Assembly: GCF_000237925.1 (NCBI RefSeq)
Contig: NC_031498.1
Location: 20,748,422-20,812,421, forward strand
Direction: 5' to 3'
Source of the DNA: Schistosoma mansoni
Taxonomy: Eukaryota; Platyhelminthes; Trematoda; Strigeidida; Schistosomatidae
DNA length: 64,000 nucleotides
The translations under genes and the position numbers were made by a program. Positions 1-10,781 of the stretch are shown piece by piece. Each line of letters opens with the position of its first letter. Position 1 is the stretch's first letter. The notes below the pieces were generated by a model. The model was not told where the DNA came from, searched no databases, and was given only the letters and a program-made list of their open reading frames with translations.

Positions 1-326
1 TTTTAAGTTTCTTTTTGGATAATGGTTTGCAGTGGAATTTAAGACATGGTCTTTGTCTAGTGTATTCAACAAAATTGACCAAAATTCAGTCTTTGAATAT
101 CAAAAACTTGGTAATTCGGATCCAAGTCAATAATTATATGATTTGTACCGCTTTCACTTTTACTTAGTCATGTGCAAAATTGTACTTTCTAACATTTTAC
201 CTTCCTGTAATGATCAGTATGTTTTTAATCGTAACTGTTTTTCGCTATCTATAACATAATCCTTAAACCAGTTCCCTTCCTTATAGTAATAATTATTGAA
301 TGAGAAAACTGTATGATGTAGATAGC
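1..326. other. AT-rich sequence, nothing recognised
   Basis: No open frame, tRNA-like box or repeat shared with the rest of the window was seen before the first Sm-alpha-like unit. Confidence 0.4.
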
Positions 327-344
327 AGAGATGGATAGTGGCTA

Positions 345-408
345 GCAGTGGAATCCAGTTTGACGCGCGTTTCGTCCTATTTGGGACTCGTCAGCTGGAT
401 GTACCTGC
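345..408 (-). ncRNA. Hammerhead ribozyme-like segment, family A copy 1
   Basis: On the minus strand the segment reads CTGACGAG, stem-loop II TCCCAAATAGGA, then CGAAAC, a very short self-complementary stem III (CGCGCG) and GTC. GTC is followed by AAA before the stem I strand CTGGATTCC, which pairs with the upstream CATCCAG. The three extra A residues between the expected cleavage site and stem I differ from the copy at 20212 and may weaken activity. Confidence 0.75.
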
Positions 409-658
409 ATCTCAGAGTTGATGTTCACTCTGGGACTCGAACCCAGTACCCTCGCTTCAAACACCATCGCGTTATCCACTCGGCCACTGAGTCCTTGCTT
501 GGAATTAAGGTATATCGAGGCAATACGCACAGTATTCACATATGCCAATTAGAGACTGACCAGTTGCAGTCCTAAACACATCGATGGGAAGATTCAAACA
601 AACAATACTAAGTGAATTCAAACTTCACCCCATCGCACAAGCAAGTGGCTATCAGGAC

Positions 659-732
659 TCAGTGGCCGAGTGGATAACGCGATGGCGTTTGAAGCGAGGG
701 TACTGGGTTCGAGTCCCAGAGTGAACATCAAC
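659..732 (+). other. tRNA-like head with A and B boxes (family A)
   Basis: The segment starts CTCAGTGGCCGAGTGG and ends GGGTTCGAGTCCCAG. These match internal RNA polymerase III A and B box consensus sequences and resemble a type II (Ser/Leu-like) tRNA. No intact cloverleaf with acceptor pairing was seen, so it is treated as the promoter head of a SINE and not as a tRNA gene. Confidence 0.7.
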
Positions 733-740
733 TCTGAGAT

Positions 741-804
741 GCAGGTACATCCAGCTGACGAGTCCCAAATAGGACGAAACGCGCGTCAAACTGGATTCCA
801 CTGC
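741..804 (+). ncRNA. Hammerhead ribozyme-like segment, family A copy 2
   Basis: CTGACGAG is at 755-762, stem-loop II at 763-774, CGAAAC at 775-780 and GCGCGTC at 781-787. Stem I is formed by CATCCAG and CTGGATTCC. All invariant core bases of the CUGANGA...GAAA type are present. The AAA at 788-790 between GTC and stem I is the only departure from the simple arrangement. Confidence 0.8.
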
Positions 805-1088
805 TATCCACTATCCATCTCTGCTTACCATGCTTGTGAATTAAGGTATATCGAGACAATACGCACAGTATGCACATATGCCAAATAGAGACTGACCAGA
901 TGCAGTCCTAACAAAATCGATGGGAAGATCCAAACAAGTAATACGAAGTGAATACTAAGTTGAATTTAAACTTCACCCCATCGCACAAGCAAGTGGCTAT
1001 CAGGACTCAGTGGCCGAGTGGATAACGCGATGGCGTTTGAAGCGAGGGTACTGGGTTCGAGTCCCAGAGTGAACACCAACTCTGAGAT

Positions 1089-1154
1089 GCAGGTACATCC
1101 AGCTGACGAGTCCCAAATAGGACGAAACGCGAGTCAAACTGGATTCCACTGCTA
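1089..1154 (+). ncRNA. Hammerhead ribozyme-like segment, family A copy 3
   Basis: It has the same core as copy 2 (CTGACGAG, CGAAAC), but stem III reads CGCGAGTC, so the short self-complementary pairing is damaged. The AAA insertion after GTC is also present. It is probably a weaker or dead ribozyme. Confidence 0.7.
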
Positions 1155-1315
1155 GCCACTATCCATCTCTGCTTACCATGCTTGTAAATTAAGGTATATC
1201 GAGGCAATACGCACAGTATGCACATATGCCAATTAGAGACTGACCAGTTGCAGTCCTAACACATCGATGGGAAGATTCAAACAAACAATACTAAGTTGAA
1301 TGTATGATGTAGAGT

Positions 1316-1923
1316 TTGAAATATTTTTTAATCTCAAATCCACTACAATGGTTCTTGCGGGATTTGTGATGTATACCAGATGAAACTGTTCAAAAATTAG
1401 TGAAATAGTTAAACCTGATGTATACTACGTTTGATTACCAACCCCATAGCCAGTCAGCAGATCCCTCCGAATTGATCAGTAATGTTCGAGAGAATATGCC
1501 ACAAGAATTTAGCATAAATATTCGTTCACAATACAATGGCAAACACTATTGTATCGGAAAAACAATCGATAGGAAAATGTCAAATACTTATTTCGTATAT
1601 ATTTTGTTCAAATACACCCAAAGAATCATTATTGAGAAAAATTGATCATTTAGTTGCCTTTTGAAATGTGTTCTCAAATTTAAGATTTCGGAAGAATGTA
1701 AATGTATTTGTTTTACCACTTGTGAGTAGTTTATTATAATATTTGCAATTTATTTATCCAATGTAGCTATTACCTAGAGCCGTATGATAACTGTCAACGA
1801 ATTGAATGTATAATTTCTGTCAGTACAATTGTGTTCGTCCCAAAATAAGGTTTACTTCACTAGCCGGATGAAATCAATTCCCGATAGTGTCTGATATCCA
1901 TGTCAAAATTCTCACGTTGATTT
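1316..1923. other. AT-rich spacer, nothing recognised
   Basis: One 75-codon open frame (1418-1645) shows no recognisable domain and is treated as chance. Confidence 0.35.
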
Positions 1924-2205
1924 TGTGGTGTGGTCTACTTATATCCATATAAGTAGTATATGGCAATTGGCGGACATAGAATGTATTTTGGCAGAAGACC
2001 GATGAGGGAAGAACTGAAATGAAGCGCAATCGGTAGGAAAATGCATGAACAGTGGAATTAAAGGAGAAATAGTAAATAGTGAGACAATAGGTTGTTAATT
2101 TGCAAATTAACTGTTGATTGTATGGTTATCAGTATTTAGTGAGATAGTCTGTAATTTTTACCTCAATACTTTCGATTGTCCCCAACCAGTGTTCTGTTCA
2201 CTACA
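1924..2205 (+). mobile_element. Solo-LTR-like element, 282 bp
   Basis: It starts TGTGGTGTGG and ends CACTACA. It is flanked by a 4-bp duplication ATTT (1920-1923 and 2206-2209). Near its 5' end is the palindrome ACTTATATCCATATAAGT followed by TATATGG. TG...CA ends with a 4-bp target duplication are typical of LTR retrotransposons. No internal coding region lies beside it, so it is called a solo LTR. Related copies are at 3900, 19302, 19968, 26141 and 62284. Confidence 0.7.
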
Positions 2206-2610
2206 ATTTAATAAATTATTTCCAATGAAAAAAATTGTATGGTCTAAAAGTGTTTACATCAATATCACCGCTTCATTCAATTCAACAGTAACACAACTAA
2301 CAAAAACTTCAACGCATAACCATTCAGCAACAATGAACACCACATAAAATTTGCTTAAATTCAATGGTTATGTTTGACAGAATCCATAAATCTGTCTCAA
2401 AATTATAAGTTCATAACTGACAACACAGGTTGCGATGTATTAATTGGAGGTAATAATCTATAATATTGATCAAAATAAATGTTTGAGTATACTATGTAGA
2501 TGGTAAATCTGTTACCATAAAGAAATGGGCACTTAAAAATTGAATGTGTAATCTACACAGACTGGTATCTTAGAACTAATGAGGCATTCACGAAGTCTAA
2601 AGTGTGTTAT

Positions 2611-2879
2611 TATGGTCTATGCTACTGATATGAGTAGTATGTATCACCAATCGAAAGTGGAATGCCTGACGTTAGAAGGTTGATAAGATTATAGAGAAGA
2701 AAACAAGAACAAAGAGTGGTTGCTGTGGAAACGAAGGAACAGTCAAGTCTGAGACATTTGATGGATATTTTGCACATGAATTATTTACTGTATAGTTCTC
2801 AGATTTTATCAAGATATTCGGTAATGTTGTATTGAAATACATTCAGTTGTCCTCATTTGTGTTCTTGCTCATAACAATA
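2611..2879 (+). mobile_element. Degenerate copy of the solo-LTR-like family
   Basis: It shares the ordered motifs of the family: GATATGAGTAGTATG, TTTGCACATGAATTATTTACTG, AGTTCTCAGATTTTATCAAG, and an end with TGTGTTCTTGCTC. The ends are too diverged to assign a target duplication. Confidence 0.5.
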
Positions 2880-3195
2880 TAATGGAAAGAAAAGATAATA
2901 CGTTTCATTTTTTTACTTAATGGGTTTTCTGTCCGACATTACTTTCATTTTTAATTCAATATATGGATTACTTAGTGTAATATTAGTGATGTGTGGGCTA
3001 GAATGATAATGACTGGTTGTTTTACTGAATCAGACATGTAAATAGTGTGACAGGTTTTATATGTGTTATATATTCCCCTATCCTGATTATTATTGATGGA
3101 CTGTTCTTTGTTGTTGGATTGTGTCGGGTTTTGGTGTGGAAATATATTGACGTTCTAGTTAGGCTAATATCGTGTTCTTGATCTGAGTTGTGTTG

Positions 3196-3351
3196 AAGTC
3201 CTGTAGAATAGACACTGGGTGGGAATCTAGTGTAGATATTCATCTAAGGTAAATTAACGTCCTACATACGTGTAAAAAGTGAAAAGACTGTTATAACAAG
3301 AAACCCTAGAGTTATAACAAGTATCTTACCTTTATAACAATTAGTTTTATT
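3196..3351 (+). repeat. Left arm of a distant inverted repeat (pairs with 5516-5670)
   Basis: The arm begins AAGTCCTGTAGAATAGACAC and runs to about CAATTAGTTTTATT. Its reverse complement, with few differences, is at 5516-5670. It includes the phrase TTATAACAAGAAACCCTAGAG. No transposase frame is visible between the arms. Confidence 0.75.
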
Positions 3352-3391
3352 ATCAGTGTAATATTTCATTCAGTATAACAATAATCTATTT

Positions 3392-3676
3392 TTCAGAGGG
3401 GGTTTTTTGGAGAATTTAGTATTTTCACTGTTGAAATCATGAGTCAATTNNNNNNNNNNNNNNNNNNNNNNNNNNNNNNNNNNNNNNNNNNNNNNNNNNN
3501 NNNNNNNNNNNNNNNNNNNNNNNNNNNNNNNNNNNNNNNNNNNNNNNNNNNNNNNNNNNNNNNNNNNNNNNNNNNNNNNNNNNNNNNNNNNNNNNNNNNN
3601 NNNNNNNNNNNNNNNNNNNNNNNNNNNNNNNNNNNNNNNNNNNNNNNNNAATTGACTCATGATTTCAACAGTGAAA
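3392..3676. mobile_element. Family C foldback element containing assembly gap
   Basis: The gap of 200 N (3450-3649) is bordered by a perfect 29-bp inverted repeat (3421-3449 and 3650-3678) containing TTGAAATCATGAGTCAATT. This is the arm sequence of family C. An 11-bp direct repeat ATAATCTATTT occurs at 3381-3391 and 3677-3687 and looks like a target duplication. The left end carries the AGGGGGTTTTTTGGAG motif found at the ends of other family C copies. Confidence 0.65.
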
Positions 3677-3899
3677 ATAATCTATTTCAGTGTGATATTT
3701 ACCCAAGATATATTCTTTGCATTAAATTAATATGAACTATATTGAGCATGATATGATGTATGCAGTTTTGTTATAATTTCATTTATATGACTTTTTTCTT
3801 AATTAATAATCAAATAAGTATACAAATCAATACATAAATGAGTATATTTTCGACGAGAGAAGTTTTCTTGTTGATTTTGGAGTCAATAAATCTTCACTA

Positions 3900-4185
3900 G
3901 TGTGGTGTTGGCTACTTATATCCACATAAGTAGTATATAGCGATGGTCGGGCATTGAATGTATTTCAGTAGAAGATCGATAACGAAACGCAATTGGTATG
4001 AAAATGCATGAACAATGAAATCAGAGACGATGGATTGAAGGAACAGTCACGATTAAGACAATTGACTGATAGTTTGCAAATTAACTGTTTACCGTATGGT
4101 TGTCAGATTTTAGTGAGATAGTCTGTAATGTTTGTATTTAATACATTCGATCGTCCCCACTCATATTCTTGTTCGCTACGCTCGT
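3900..4185 (+). mobile_element. Solo-LTR-like element
   Basis: It begins TGTGGTGTTGGC, contains ACTTATATCCACATAAGTAG and AGTAGAAGATCGATAACG, and ends near TTCTTGTTCGCTACG. It is colinear with the copy at 1924. The 3' terminus has diverged and no clear target duplication was read. Confidence 0.6.
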
Positions 4186-5277
4186 ACCAGTCTTCTGTGT
4201 CCTTACTTTATGTCGTCGGAATAATAATATTCCTCATTTTCAAGTGTAATTTTTAAGCGACACAGATGTCACAAGAAGTATGATGCCTATTATAACTATT
4301 ATTCTTGTTATTGTTTCAAAAATGATCTAACAGTCTTTCATAGTTATGTAATTAGATTAGATCTGAATTTAAATATATTTGCTAATTATCGATTATCAAT
4401 AATCTTGATTCTATCACTATCTTTACAGCCTACATCACAGAGTGGTTTCAGTTAAACAAACATTAAAAACAAACAAGAATTGAACATCTACCTTGTTATA
4501 TATGAGGCTCATTACAATGCTTATCCTGGATACCATAATTGATTAAACCAAAGAGCTTTAGGTTTCTAAGTCAGTCCTTAACCTTTAGACTAGTGAGTTG
4601 GTATTCAGTGGCTTACATAGCTAGCTTCAATCAATTTGCGATGTAGTAATACCATCTTCTTTTGTTATTAGTGAAGAACTGCCTCATACTCGACACATCT
4701 AGACTGTACTAATCACTACTTCTCCTTAGAACTCCGATAATTACTTCTTGAAATAATTCACGGAGGATATGAATAATAAAAAAGTAAGAAATATTGATAA
4801 ACTGATTCTAATTATGTCGTATTAAAACTCGGATTTCAACAACTAGTAAGTGATAAACTCTTACAAATAACAATAAGTATTAAACCTATTGAACAAATTA
4901 ATACCAGTATTAACTTACTAGCCTAATAAATAACTCATTGAATTTCAAAGCGATTAGTACTGTATTTGGGTGCTAATGGGAGATCACTTATCTGCATATA
5001 CATACAGCTAACACACATCCTAAATTACACAGTTAGCTCTGATCCAAGAATAAAATAAACATTTTAAAACGTGATTCCAAGGGAAAAAAGTGATTGAAAA
5101 GTATGAAAACCATTGTTAAAATAACATTACGAATACTGTATACATCTACATCGCTATGAAATTATTTTGATCCATCTTAAATTATGATTATCTCGTACCT
5201 AACTTTCAAAAATTGAAGACATAAGCTTCTAGGATGCATTGCTGAAGATAAGAATATGTAATAGTTTGTTAATTAAT
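4186..5277. other. AT-rich sequence, nothing recognised
   Basis: No coding frame or repeat shared with the window was identified in this 1.1-kb stretch. Confidence 0.35.
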
Positions 5278-5289
5278 GATAATATTATT

Positions 5290-5364
5290 ATCAGAAGGGG
5301 TTTTTGTGGAGATTTAGTATTTTTCATAGTTGAAAGCGTGAACCAACTTTTCCCTGGTGGTCTA
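5290..5364. mobile_element. 75-bp deletion derivative of family C
   Basis: The segment is only 75 bp. It begins with the family C end (ATCAGAAGGGG...GTGGAG...TAGTTGAAAG) and runs directly into the other family C motif TCCCTGGTGGTCTAG, lacking the tRNA-like and ribozyme core. It is flanked by a perfect 12-bp direct repeat GATAATATTATT (5278-5289 and 5365-5376). Confidence 0.75.
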
Positions 5365-5515
5365 GATAATATTATTTAGCAAAACTCAATAGATGACATG
5401 GTTACATCTGAACATTGAGTTGACTGTATTGATAACAATCCAATCTAATTGATATGACTTAATATAAGTGTAGAAAGAAAGCACATTAAATATGCTTCAG
5501 TAGTATTATAGGGTA

Positions 5516-5670
5516 TGAATAAAATTGTTATAATCGGTAGAATACTTGTTATAACTCTAGGGTTTCTTGTTATAACAGTCTTTTCACTTTCTACACGTAT
5601 GTGGGACGTTAATTTTCCTTAGATGAATATCTACACTAGATTCCCACCCAGTGTCTATTCTACAGGACTT
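5516..5670 (-). repeat. Right arm of the distant inverted repeat
   Basis: This is the reverse complement of 3196-3351 with few mismatches, ending TCTATTCTACAGGACTT. It abuts a short reversed piece of the family A head, so an Sm-alpha-like element lies directly beside the arm. Confidence 0.75.
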
Positions 5671-5872
5671 CACTCGGCCACTGAGTCCTGATAGCCCTCA
5701 GTGGCCGAGTGGATAACGCGATGGCGTTTGAAGCGAGGATACTGGGTTCGAGTCCCAGAGTGAACACCAACTCTGAGATGCAGGTACATCCAGCTGACGA
5801 GTCCCAAATAGGACGAAACGCGCGTCAAACTGGATTCCACTGCTATCCACTATCCATCTCTGCTTACCATTA
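5671..5872 (+). mobile_element. Sm-alpha-like element (family A copy 4)
   Basis: A plus-strand head begins near 5697 with CCTCAGTGGCCGAGTGG and includes the B box and the hammerhead. It is preceded at 5671-5695 by a short inverted piece of the same head start (CACTCGGCCACTGAGTCCTG), giving a local palindrome. The tail seen in the tandem array is missing. Confidence 0.8.
5780..5843 (+). ncRNA. Hammerhead ribozyme-like segment, family A copy 4
   Basis: CTGACGAG, TCCCAAATAGGA, CGAAAC and GCGCGTC are intact. AAA follows GTC, then CTGGATTCCACTGC. Confidence 0.78.
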
Positions 5873-5884
5873 TCATTCTCGCCC

Positions 5885-6329
5885 ACACATCGAAAATTCT
5901 TTAATTAACTATGATTTTTCCCAAAGTCTGCAAAGTAAATTTATATTTCCAATGAAAGTCTAAAATAATATTGAATGCTTATCAGTAAACCAAATATAAA
6001 TAAAACTGAGAAAATCAAAAATACCGATGAAGACTTACTTTGTACACTACAATAATTGTTTATCTAATCATTTCTTTAACAGTTATAGTATATACTTGAG
6101 AAACTTCTAGCACTCAGTATTACATTTCATTCTACAAATACATTTGTTATATACACGTAAAATAACCTTTGAAATGAATGTGTCTTATCATACATTTCAC
6201 CTTCTATCTTCGTTTTGTAGGTTCAATGACAGATCTCTGGAGACTTGGAAGCAATTTTAAATTCAGAGCCTAGAGTTCAGATATTAAACATATTATAGGT
6301 ATAGCTAGATAGTTTAGTGATTGACAATT
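5885..6329. other. AT-rich sequence, nothing recognised
   Basis: No supported feature was seen. Confidence 0.3.
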
Positions 6330-8066
6330 ATGATTTTTGACAGACGTGAGCTGGCTTCTTCTCTCCCACAATAGACCGTTGTTGATGGTATCTGGTCAAC
6401 AGTCATTGAGTATCTTTTGCAGACAATTGTTTATAAATACTTGTACTTTCTTGACGATGGTTGTAGAAGTTCTCCACGTTTCCAGCTCCATACAGTAAGA
6501 CTGTTTTGATTTTGGTATTGAAGATTCTGACTTTGGTATTGTTTGGCAGTTGTTTTGAGTTCTATATGTTCTTCAATCGTAGGAATGCTGACCTTGTTTT
6601 TCAATCCTTGACTTTGTGTCTTCATCGGATCCCTAACATTCATCGATGATGCTGTCCAGGTACGTAAAACTTTCCACCCCTTCCAAAGTCTCTCCATAAA
6701 GTGTGATTGACTTGGTGTTCTCTGTGTTGTATTTGAGGATCTTGCTTTTCTCTTGTGTATGTTGAGGTCTACTGCTTCGGAGACTTCCACCTACATTTGT
6801 TGATGTGTATGGGATAGAAGAGCTAGATCATCTTCAAAGTCCAAATCGTCTAGTTTCATACAATTTGCCCATGGTATTCCGTGATTCCCATCAAATGTGG
6901 AGGTCTTCATAATCCAACCAACCACTACAAGAAATGGAAAAGGGGAAAGTAAGCAGCCACGTTTGACTCCGATCCTCACTTGGAATGAACCTATCAGCTG
7001 TCCTCCATACACCACTTCGCAGTGTAGTCTGTCGTAAGAATCCTGGATGATGTTGACGATCTTGTCAGCTACTCACTAAATATTGTCTAAGAAGTTTCTA
7101 TATTGTTCTCCTATTCACACTGTCAAGTGCTTTCTCATAGTCAATGAAGTTGATGTATAGTGACGAGTTCCATCCAATTAATTATTCAAAGATGATCCGT
7201 AGCATCGTAATTTGATCTGTGCACGACCGATCCTTACGGAATCTAGCCTGTTGATCTCGAAGTTGGGCGTCTATTGAGTCTTTCATCTTGTTCAACACCA
7301 CTCTGTTACAAACGGTTCCTGGTAGTGACAGTAGTGTGATGCCTCTGTAGTTCCCACATTTGCTAAGATCTCCTTTCTCTGGTATTTTGATGAGGTACTC
7401 AACTTTCCAGTCTGTTGTTACCTGTTCTTTCTCCCTGTTATGATTTCTCTTATTACGACACAGCTACTCTTATTGCTTAGTATTCTTCGACACTATTTCA
7501 CTCGAAAAGTCCCCAAACCTGCACACGGTTGAACGCGAACGTCATTATACTCTGAATAACAAGGTTGGATGGAAATAGGGATCAGAATAAGAGAAAAGTT
7601 ATTATATTTAAAGTTTTTACATGAGAAGGTTCTAAAGTCTTCTTCAAGTATCCAGTAGTGCTGATTAGATAAGAAATAGTCTATCAGCATGCCTTAACAT
7701 AATCCTGTACGGAACGTGCTTTAGTCCGATCTATATCCCGCTAACAATCCTAAATCTCTCTGAAGATAATATAGAGCATCTTTGCAGTTACCTCTATGTC
7801 TGAATTCACTGCTTCAGCTATTATATTATCAGGTTCTAATTCTTCCCCACTCTTGATTTGTTTGATGGCTATCCTAATTTCTTCGATCGTTGGTAGAGTG
7901 ACAGCTATAGGAAGATCTGTATGTACTGCTTTGATGTCCGGTGGATTCAGTGGGGCTAGCCTATTCCATAATGAGCTTATAAAAGCGGTAGTTTACTGTC
8001 TCCCACATTCACAGCCACTTTTGACTAGACCTTGTACAAATGTTATTTTCTATTTTATGGTTTGAT
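6330..8066 (-). pseudogene. Degenerate RTE-type reverse transcriptase (minus strand)
   Basis: Read on the minus strand, fragments appear in the order expected for an RTE-clade non-LTR retrotransposon. These are a linker piece with ISGGF-like sequence (around 7930), a GDLSKCGNYRGI-type block (7320-7380), a QQARFRKDRSCTDQI block (around 7210-7260), FIDYEKA (around 7140), and GVKRGCLLSPFPF followed by DDLDFEDDLALLSHTHQQM (6791-7015). The frame is broken many times. The catalytic motif reads F-E-D-D where F-A-D-D is expected. A stretch around 7490-7795 has no RT similarity and may be a later insertion. The element is not functional. Confidence 0.8.
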
Positions 8067-8834
8067 GTGGTCTGTTTGGTTTGTATATAAACGCATTATG
8101 TTTGAAATACATGATTCATATCGCGGAGGCTGAGATTAGTGTTCTGGACTCAACAGGCAGGGCTAGGCAGGAGGAAGGACAGATAAGGACTTTAGACCGC
8201 TCGTACGGGTTGATGTGTCACTGGTCCGGTAAATAAATTACTGTTCTCTAATTGGCGGCATAATTACGGTATATATTATTAGGGTATAAGACTACATTTT
8301 TTAACACATACCACAAAGGTCGTTTCATTCAAGCCTCAGATGCTTTAACGTCATCCGTCGGCAACCAAATACGATTGAATTCAGATATTTTAGGTGACAG
8401 TTTTAGGCTCATTTTAATTCTATATTCATTTTCAAAAGCTTGTGGGTTAGTAGATAAAATGATTATGCTATGGTGGTTGCTGCCAAATTTGAATATTCTG
8501 GATTTGGTTATATATAACTAGAGGTAAGAACTACTGTTATGAAGTTCCATGCTACTTTAAAACAACTGTCCAATATTCTTTAGTTCTCACAAACTTTTCT
8601 TAACGTATTACGTCTATATTTAAACTAGTGGCATCATAAAATGTAGATACTTTTTTTCAGGACTTCAATTTCTGAACTCATCAACAAGTTTGGATACACA
8701 TTAATATTTCTAACGGTATCTAGTAATTTAAAAACGAAGACAATTATACAATTGTTAGAATAAATTAGTTTAATCTAACAAAAGAAAACTCAATAAGAAA
8801 TCTTGCAAAAAGTTTCGAGTCCACTACACAATTT
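8067..8834. other. Unassigned sequence, possible old repeat
   Basis: The part at 8110-8270 is less AT-rich than its surroundings (GGCAGGGCTAGGCAGGAGGA) and looks like part of an old repeat. No second copy was found in this window. Confidence 0.25.
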
Positions 8835-8844
8835 TAAAGTTTAT

Positions 8845-9115
8845 AGTTGAAATCATGAGTCAATTGAAGCTAGATCACCATGGGAAACTGGCATTTCGTC
8901 CTATTGTGGGACTTCTTCTTCTTCTAAAGGTTAAGCGTTCGCGCGCGACTAATAGGTCCTGGCTTCGGATCTCGCGAGGCGGGATCGTGGATGTGCACTG
9001 CTGAGGAGTCCCACAATAGGACGAAATGGCTGCCCAGTGCTTCTGGGTTTTCCATGGTGGTCTAGCTTCATGTAACTCATGATTTCAACTATGAAATCAT
9101 TAAAATCCCCACAAA
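8845..9115 (+). mobile_element. Family C tRNA-headed element with inverted arms (copy C1)
   Basis: The left arm (TTGAAATCATGAGTCAATTG...GACCACCATGG) and the right arm (CCATGGTGGTCTAGCTTCA...CTCATGATTTCAAC) are reverse complements. Between them are a tRNA-like remnant with TCTAAAGGTTAAGCG and GGATCTCGCGAGG, then a hammerhead-like segment. The right flank continues into CCCCACAAAACCCTCCTTCTGATAAT, the outer end motif of the family. Confidence 0.75.
8993..9040 (+). ncRNA. Hammerhead ribozyme-like segment, family C copy C1
   Basis: CTGAGGAG, stem-loop II TCCCACAATAGGA and CGAAA are present. The next segment reads TGGCTGCC where an intact copy has CGGCCGTC, so the expected GUC cleavage triplet is lost. 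The ribozyme is probably inactive. Confidence 0.65.
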
Positions 9116-9218
9116 ACCCTCCTTCTGATAATTTTAAATTTGTATGAATATGTCTATTAGTTAAGTAGTATTTTTTTTCTAACCACTTAATATGGAAATT
9201 ACCTTGAATATCCTTCAA

Positions 9219-10165
9219 GAACTATTCATAGGTAATTATTTCATAATCATATATCTTTATTTCAGAATTCAAATTAGTAATTAATCTATTCTAGTCACAC
9301 TACTGTTATTTGATGGTTTTGTTATAGAGAAGTTCTGGATATCTAATTATCACAATTTTGTAGTAGCCAAGTTTTTCGTTCCGTTTTGGTTATTATTATG
9401 TTCTTCTTTAGACTTGGACAATCAACTATGCATTGGATGAAGATTAAGACTATATAGTAAGATTTATTGACAAAAACGAAACAACTATACTTACAACAAC
9501 GAATGCATTGTAGGATTGATCCAGGAAGAGATATGTGAGCGATGATAATAATTAGGTCAGTAGTTCATTTGCTCATAATAACCAGCCTACACTTTTTTCT
9601 CAATTATCATATGATATTTAGGCATAATTTTGCCAAAAATATCATCTCTCTCTGTTATTGTAAGTAAATCTTCTACTTCGGATTCATCGATGTTTATTAA
9701 GATGACGGTATGTCAGCGATTGTGACTTCAAACGAATGTTATCTAAGCCTTTAGGAATCTTACTCTATCAACTTAAAATCTCAATTATCTAATTATCTTC
9801 ACTTCATTCTTGTCCCGACTTTTATTGGGTTCCTATCATCATAAATTTTAAATTAGTCTTATGTACTTACTGAGTCATTGGTTCACTTTTTCTTTTTTTC
9901 CTCCGTTAATCAGATCTCACATACGCTGCTCTGCTCACTCCTCAGTATACAATATTACCTTCAGGCTATACACAAATGTACTAAAAGCTAAATACTACAA
10001 CTGGATGTTCTCTAATCTTTTTCAATTATTACAGTTTCTCATATTACGATTACTTTCATCGATTATTTTTTTCACGTTTTATTCACTGGAATTGACTAGC
10101 CACTACGTTATGTATTTTAAAGTGCCTAGTTCAAATATCAGATATTCAACTTTTATTCCCCTTTT
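9219..10165. other. AT-rich sequence, nothing recognised
   Basis: Open frames such as 9861-10169 have no recognisable domain and a low-complexity aromatic composition expected of AT-rich chance frames. Confidence 0.35.
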
Positions 10166-10173
10166 TTGATGTA

Positions 10174-10230
10174 GTTTTGTTCTCTGAACTGGAGCTCCAC
10201 GACCGAACCATCCAGTTCAGAGAACAAAAC
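10174..10230. repeat. Perfect 20-bp hairpin (10174-10193 with 10211-10230)
   Basis: GTTTTGTTCTCTGAACTGGA is followed after 17 bases by its exact reverse complement. The flanking text (GAGCTCCACGACCGAACCA, then CATCCAAAATCATTCATC) resembles the Penelope-related sequence near 24060-24150, so this may be a Penelope-type end. Confidence 0.7.
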
Positions 10231-10280
10231 TCCATCCAAAATCATTCATCTGAGCTACAAATTTTCTCCCCTTTTTTTCT

Positions 10281-10780
10281 ATAAATAAGTTTGGAGACGA
10301 GTTTACATTATTTCATTTACTAATCGGATGATATTTTACGTGTTATACAAATTTAGTGATGTTATTAATCAAATGAGAAGGTTTTCAATATTCAAAAAAA
10401 TTCCATTCTTTTTGTTAAAGATGATAGAATCAAGTCAATATGGTTGTTTATGTGTGTGTGCGCGTGTTTCTTTATCAAAGTCGTGAATGATGTTGCTATG
10501 AAGAGGTTACCAACAGAAATATATAGAAAAAAGACTATTGAGATGATCATGATATGATACGATTTTTTCTCGATTAAAATTACAAAAAAAAACACATGAA
10601 ATTCTTAGACAATTCAATAAAGACAATAACCAGATCAAAATATATTACGATTGAACATAATTCAAAGAGTTTATGAAAACTGCTGAATTGGGTAGATTAT
10701 ATCATGAAATGGATCTTAGATAAATAACCAGTGAAAATCAGGAACAATTGAATAGGTAATTTGATTCAATAAGCCGTCGC
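10281..10780. other. AT-rich sequence, nothing recognised
   Basis: A short TG-rich run is at 10447-10465. Nothing else was identified. Confidence 0.3.
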
Positions 10781-10781
10781 G

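Larger units (their letters stand above)
327..1315. repeat. Sm-alpha-like satellite/SINE array (family A, three heads)
   Basis: Three heads share a tRNA-like region (A box TGGCCGAGTGG, B box GGTTCGAGTCC), a hammerhead-like segment and a tail that contains CGAGGCAATACGCACAGTATG. The second and third heads are in direct orientation, and the CTCAGTGGCCGAG motif recurs at 659 and 1006, a period of about 347 bp. The first head (about 327-497) is reversed although the tail after it is in plus orientation. This organisation agrees with the schistosome Sm-alpha satellite, described as carrying RNA polymerase III-type boxes and a hammerhead. The family name is from memory of that literature; the structure is read from the sequence. 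Confidence 0.85.

Noticed and set aside
659-732. Possible functional tRNA gene
   Set aside because: A and B boxes are clear, but the acceptor stem does not pair, and the same segment repeats many times joined to a ribozyme core, so it is a SINE head.
3370-3735. Frames spanning the 200-N gap
   Set aside because: They are open only because N is unreadable; their real ends are inverted-repeat arms.
9861-10169. 102-codon frame rich in F, Y, L and S
   Set aside because: No start context, no domain, and composition expected from AT-rich noncoding DNA.
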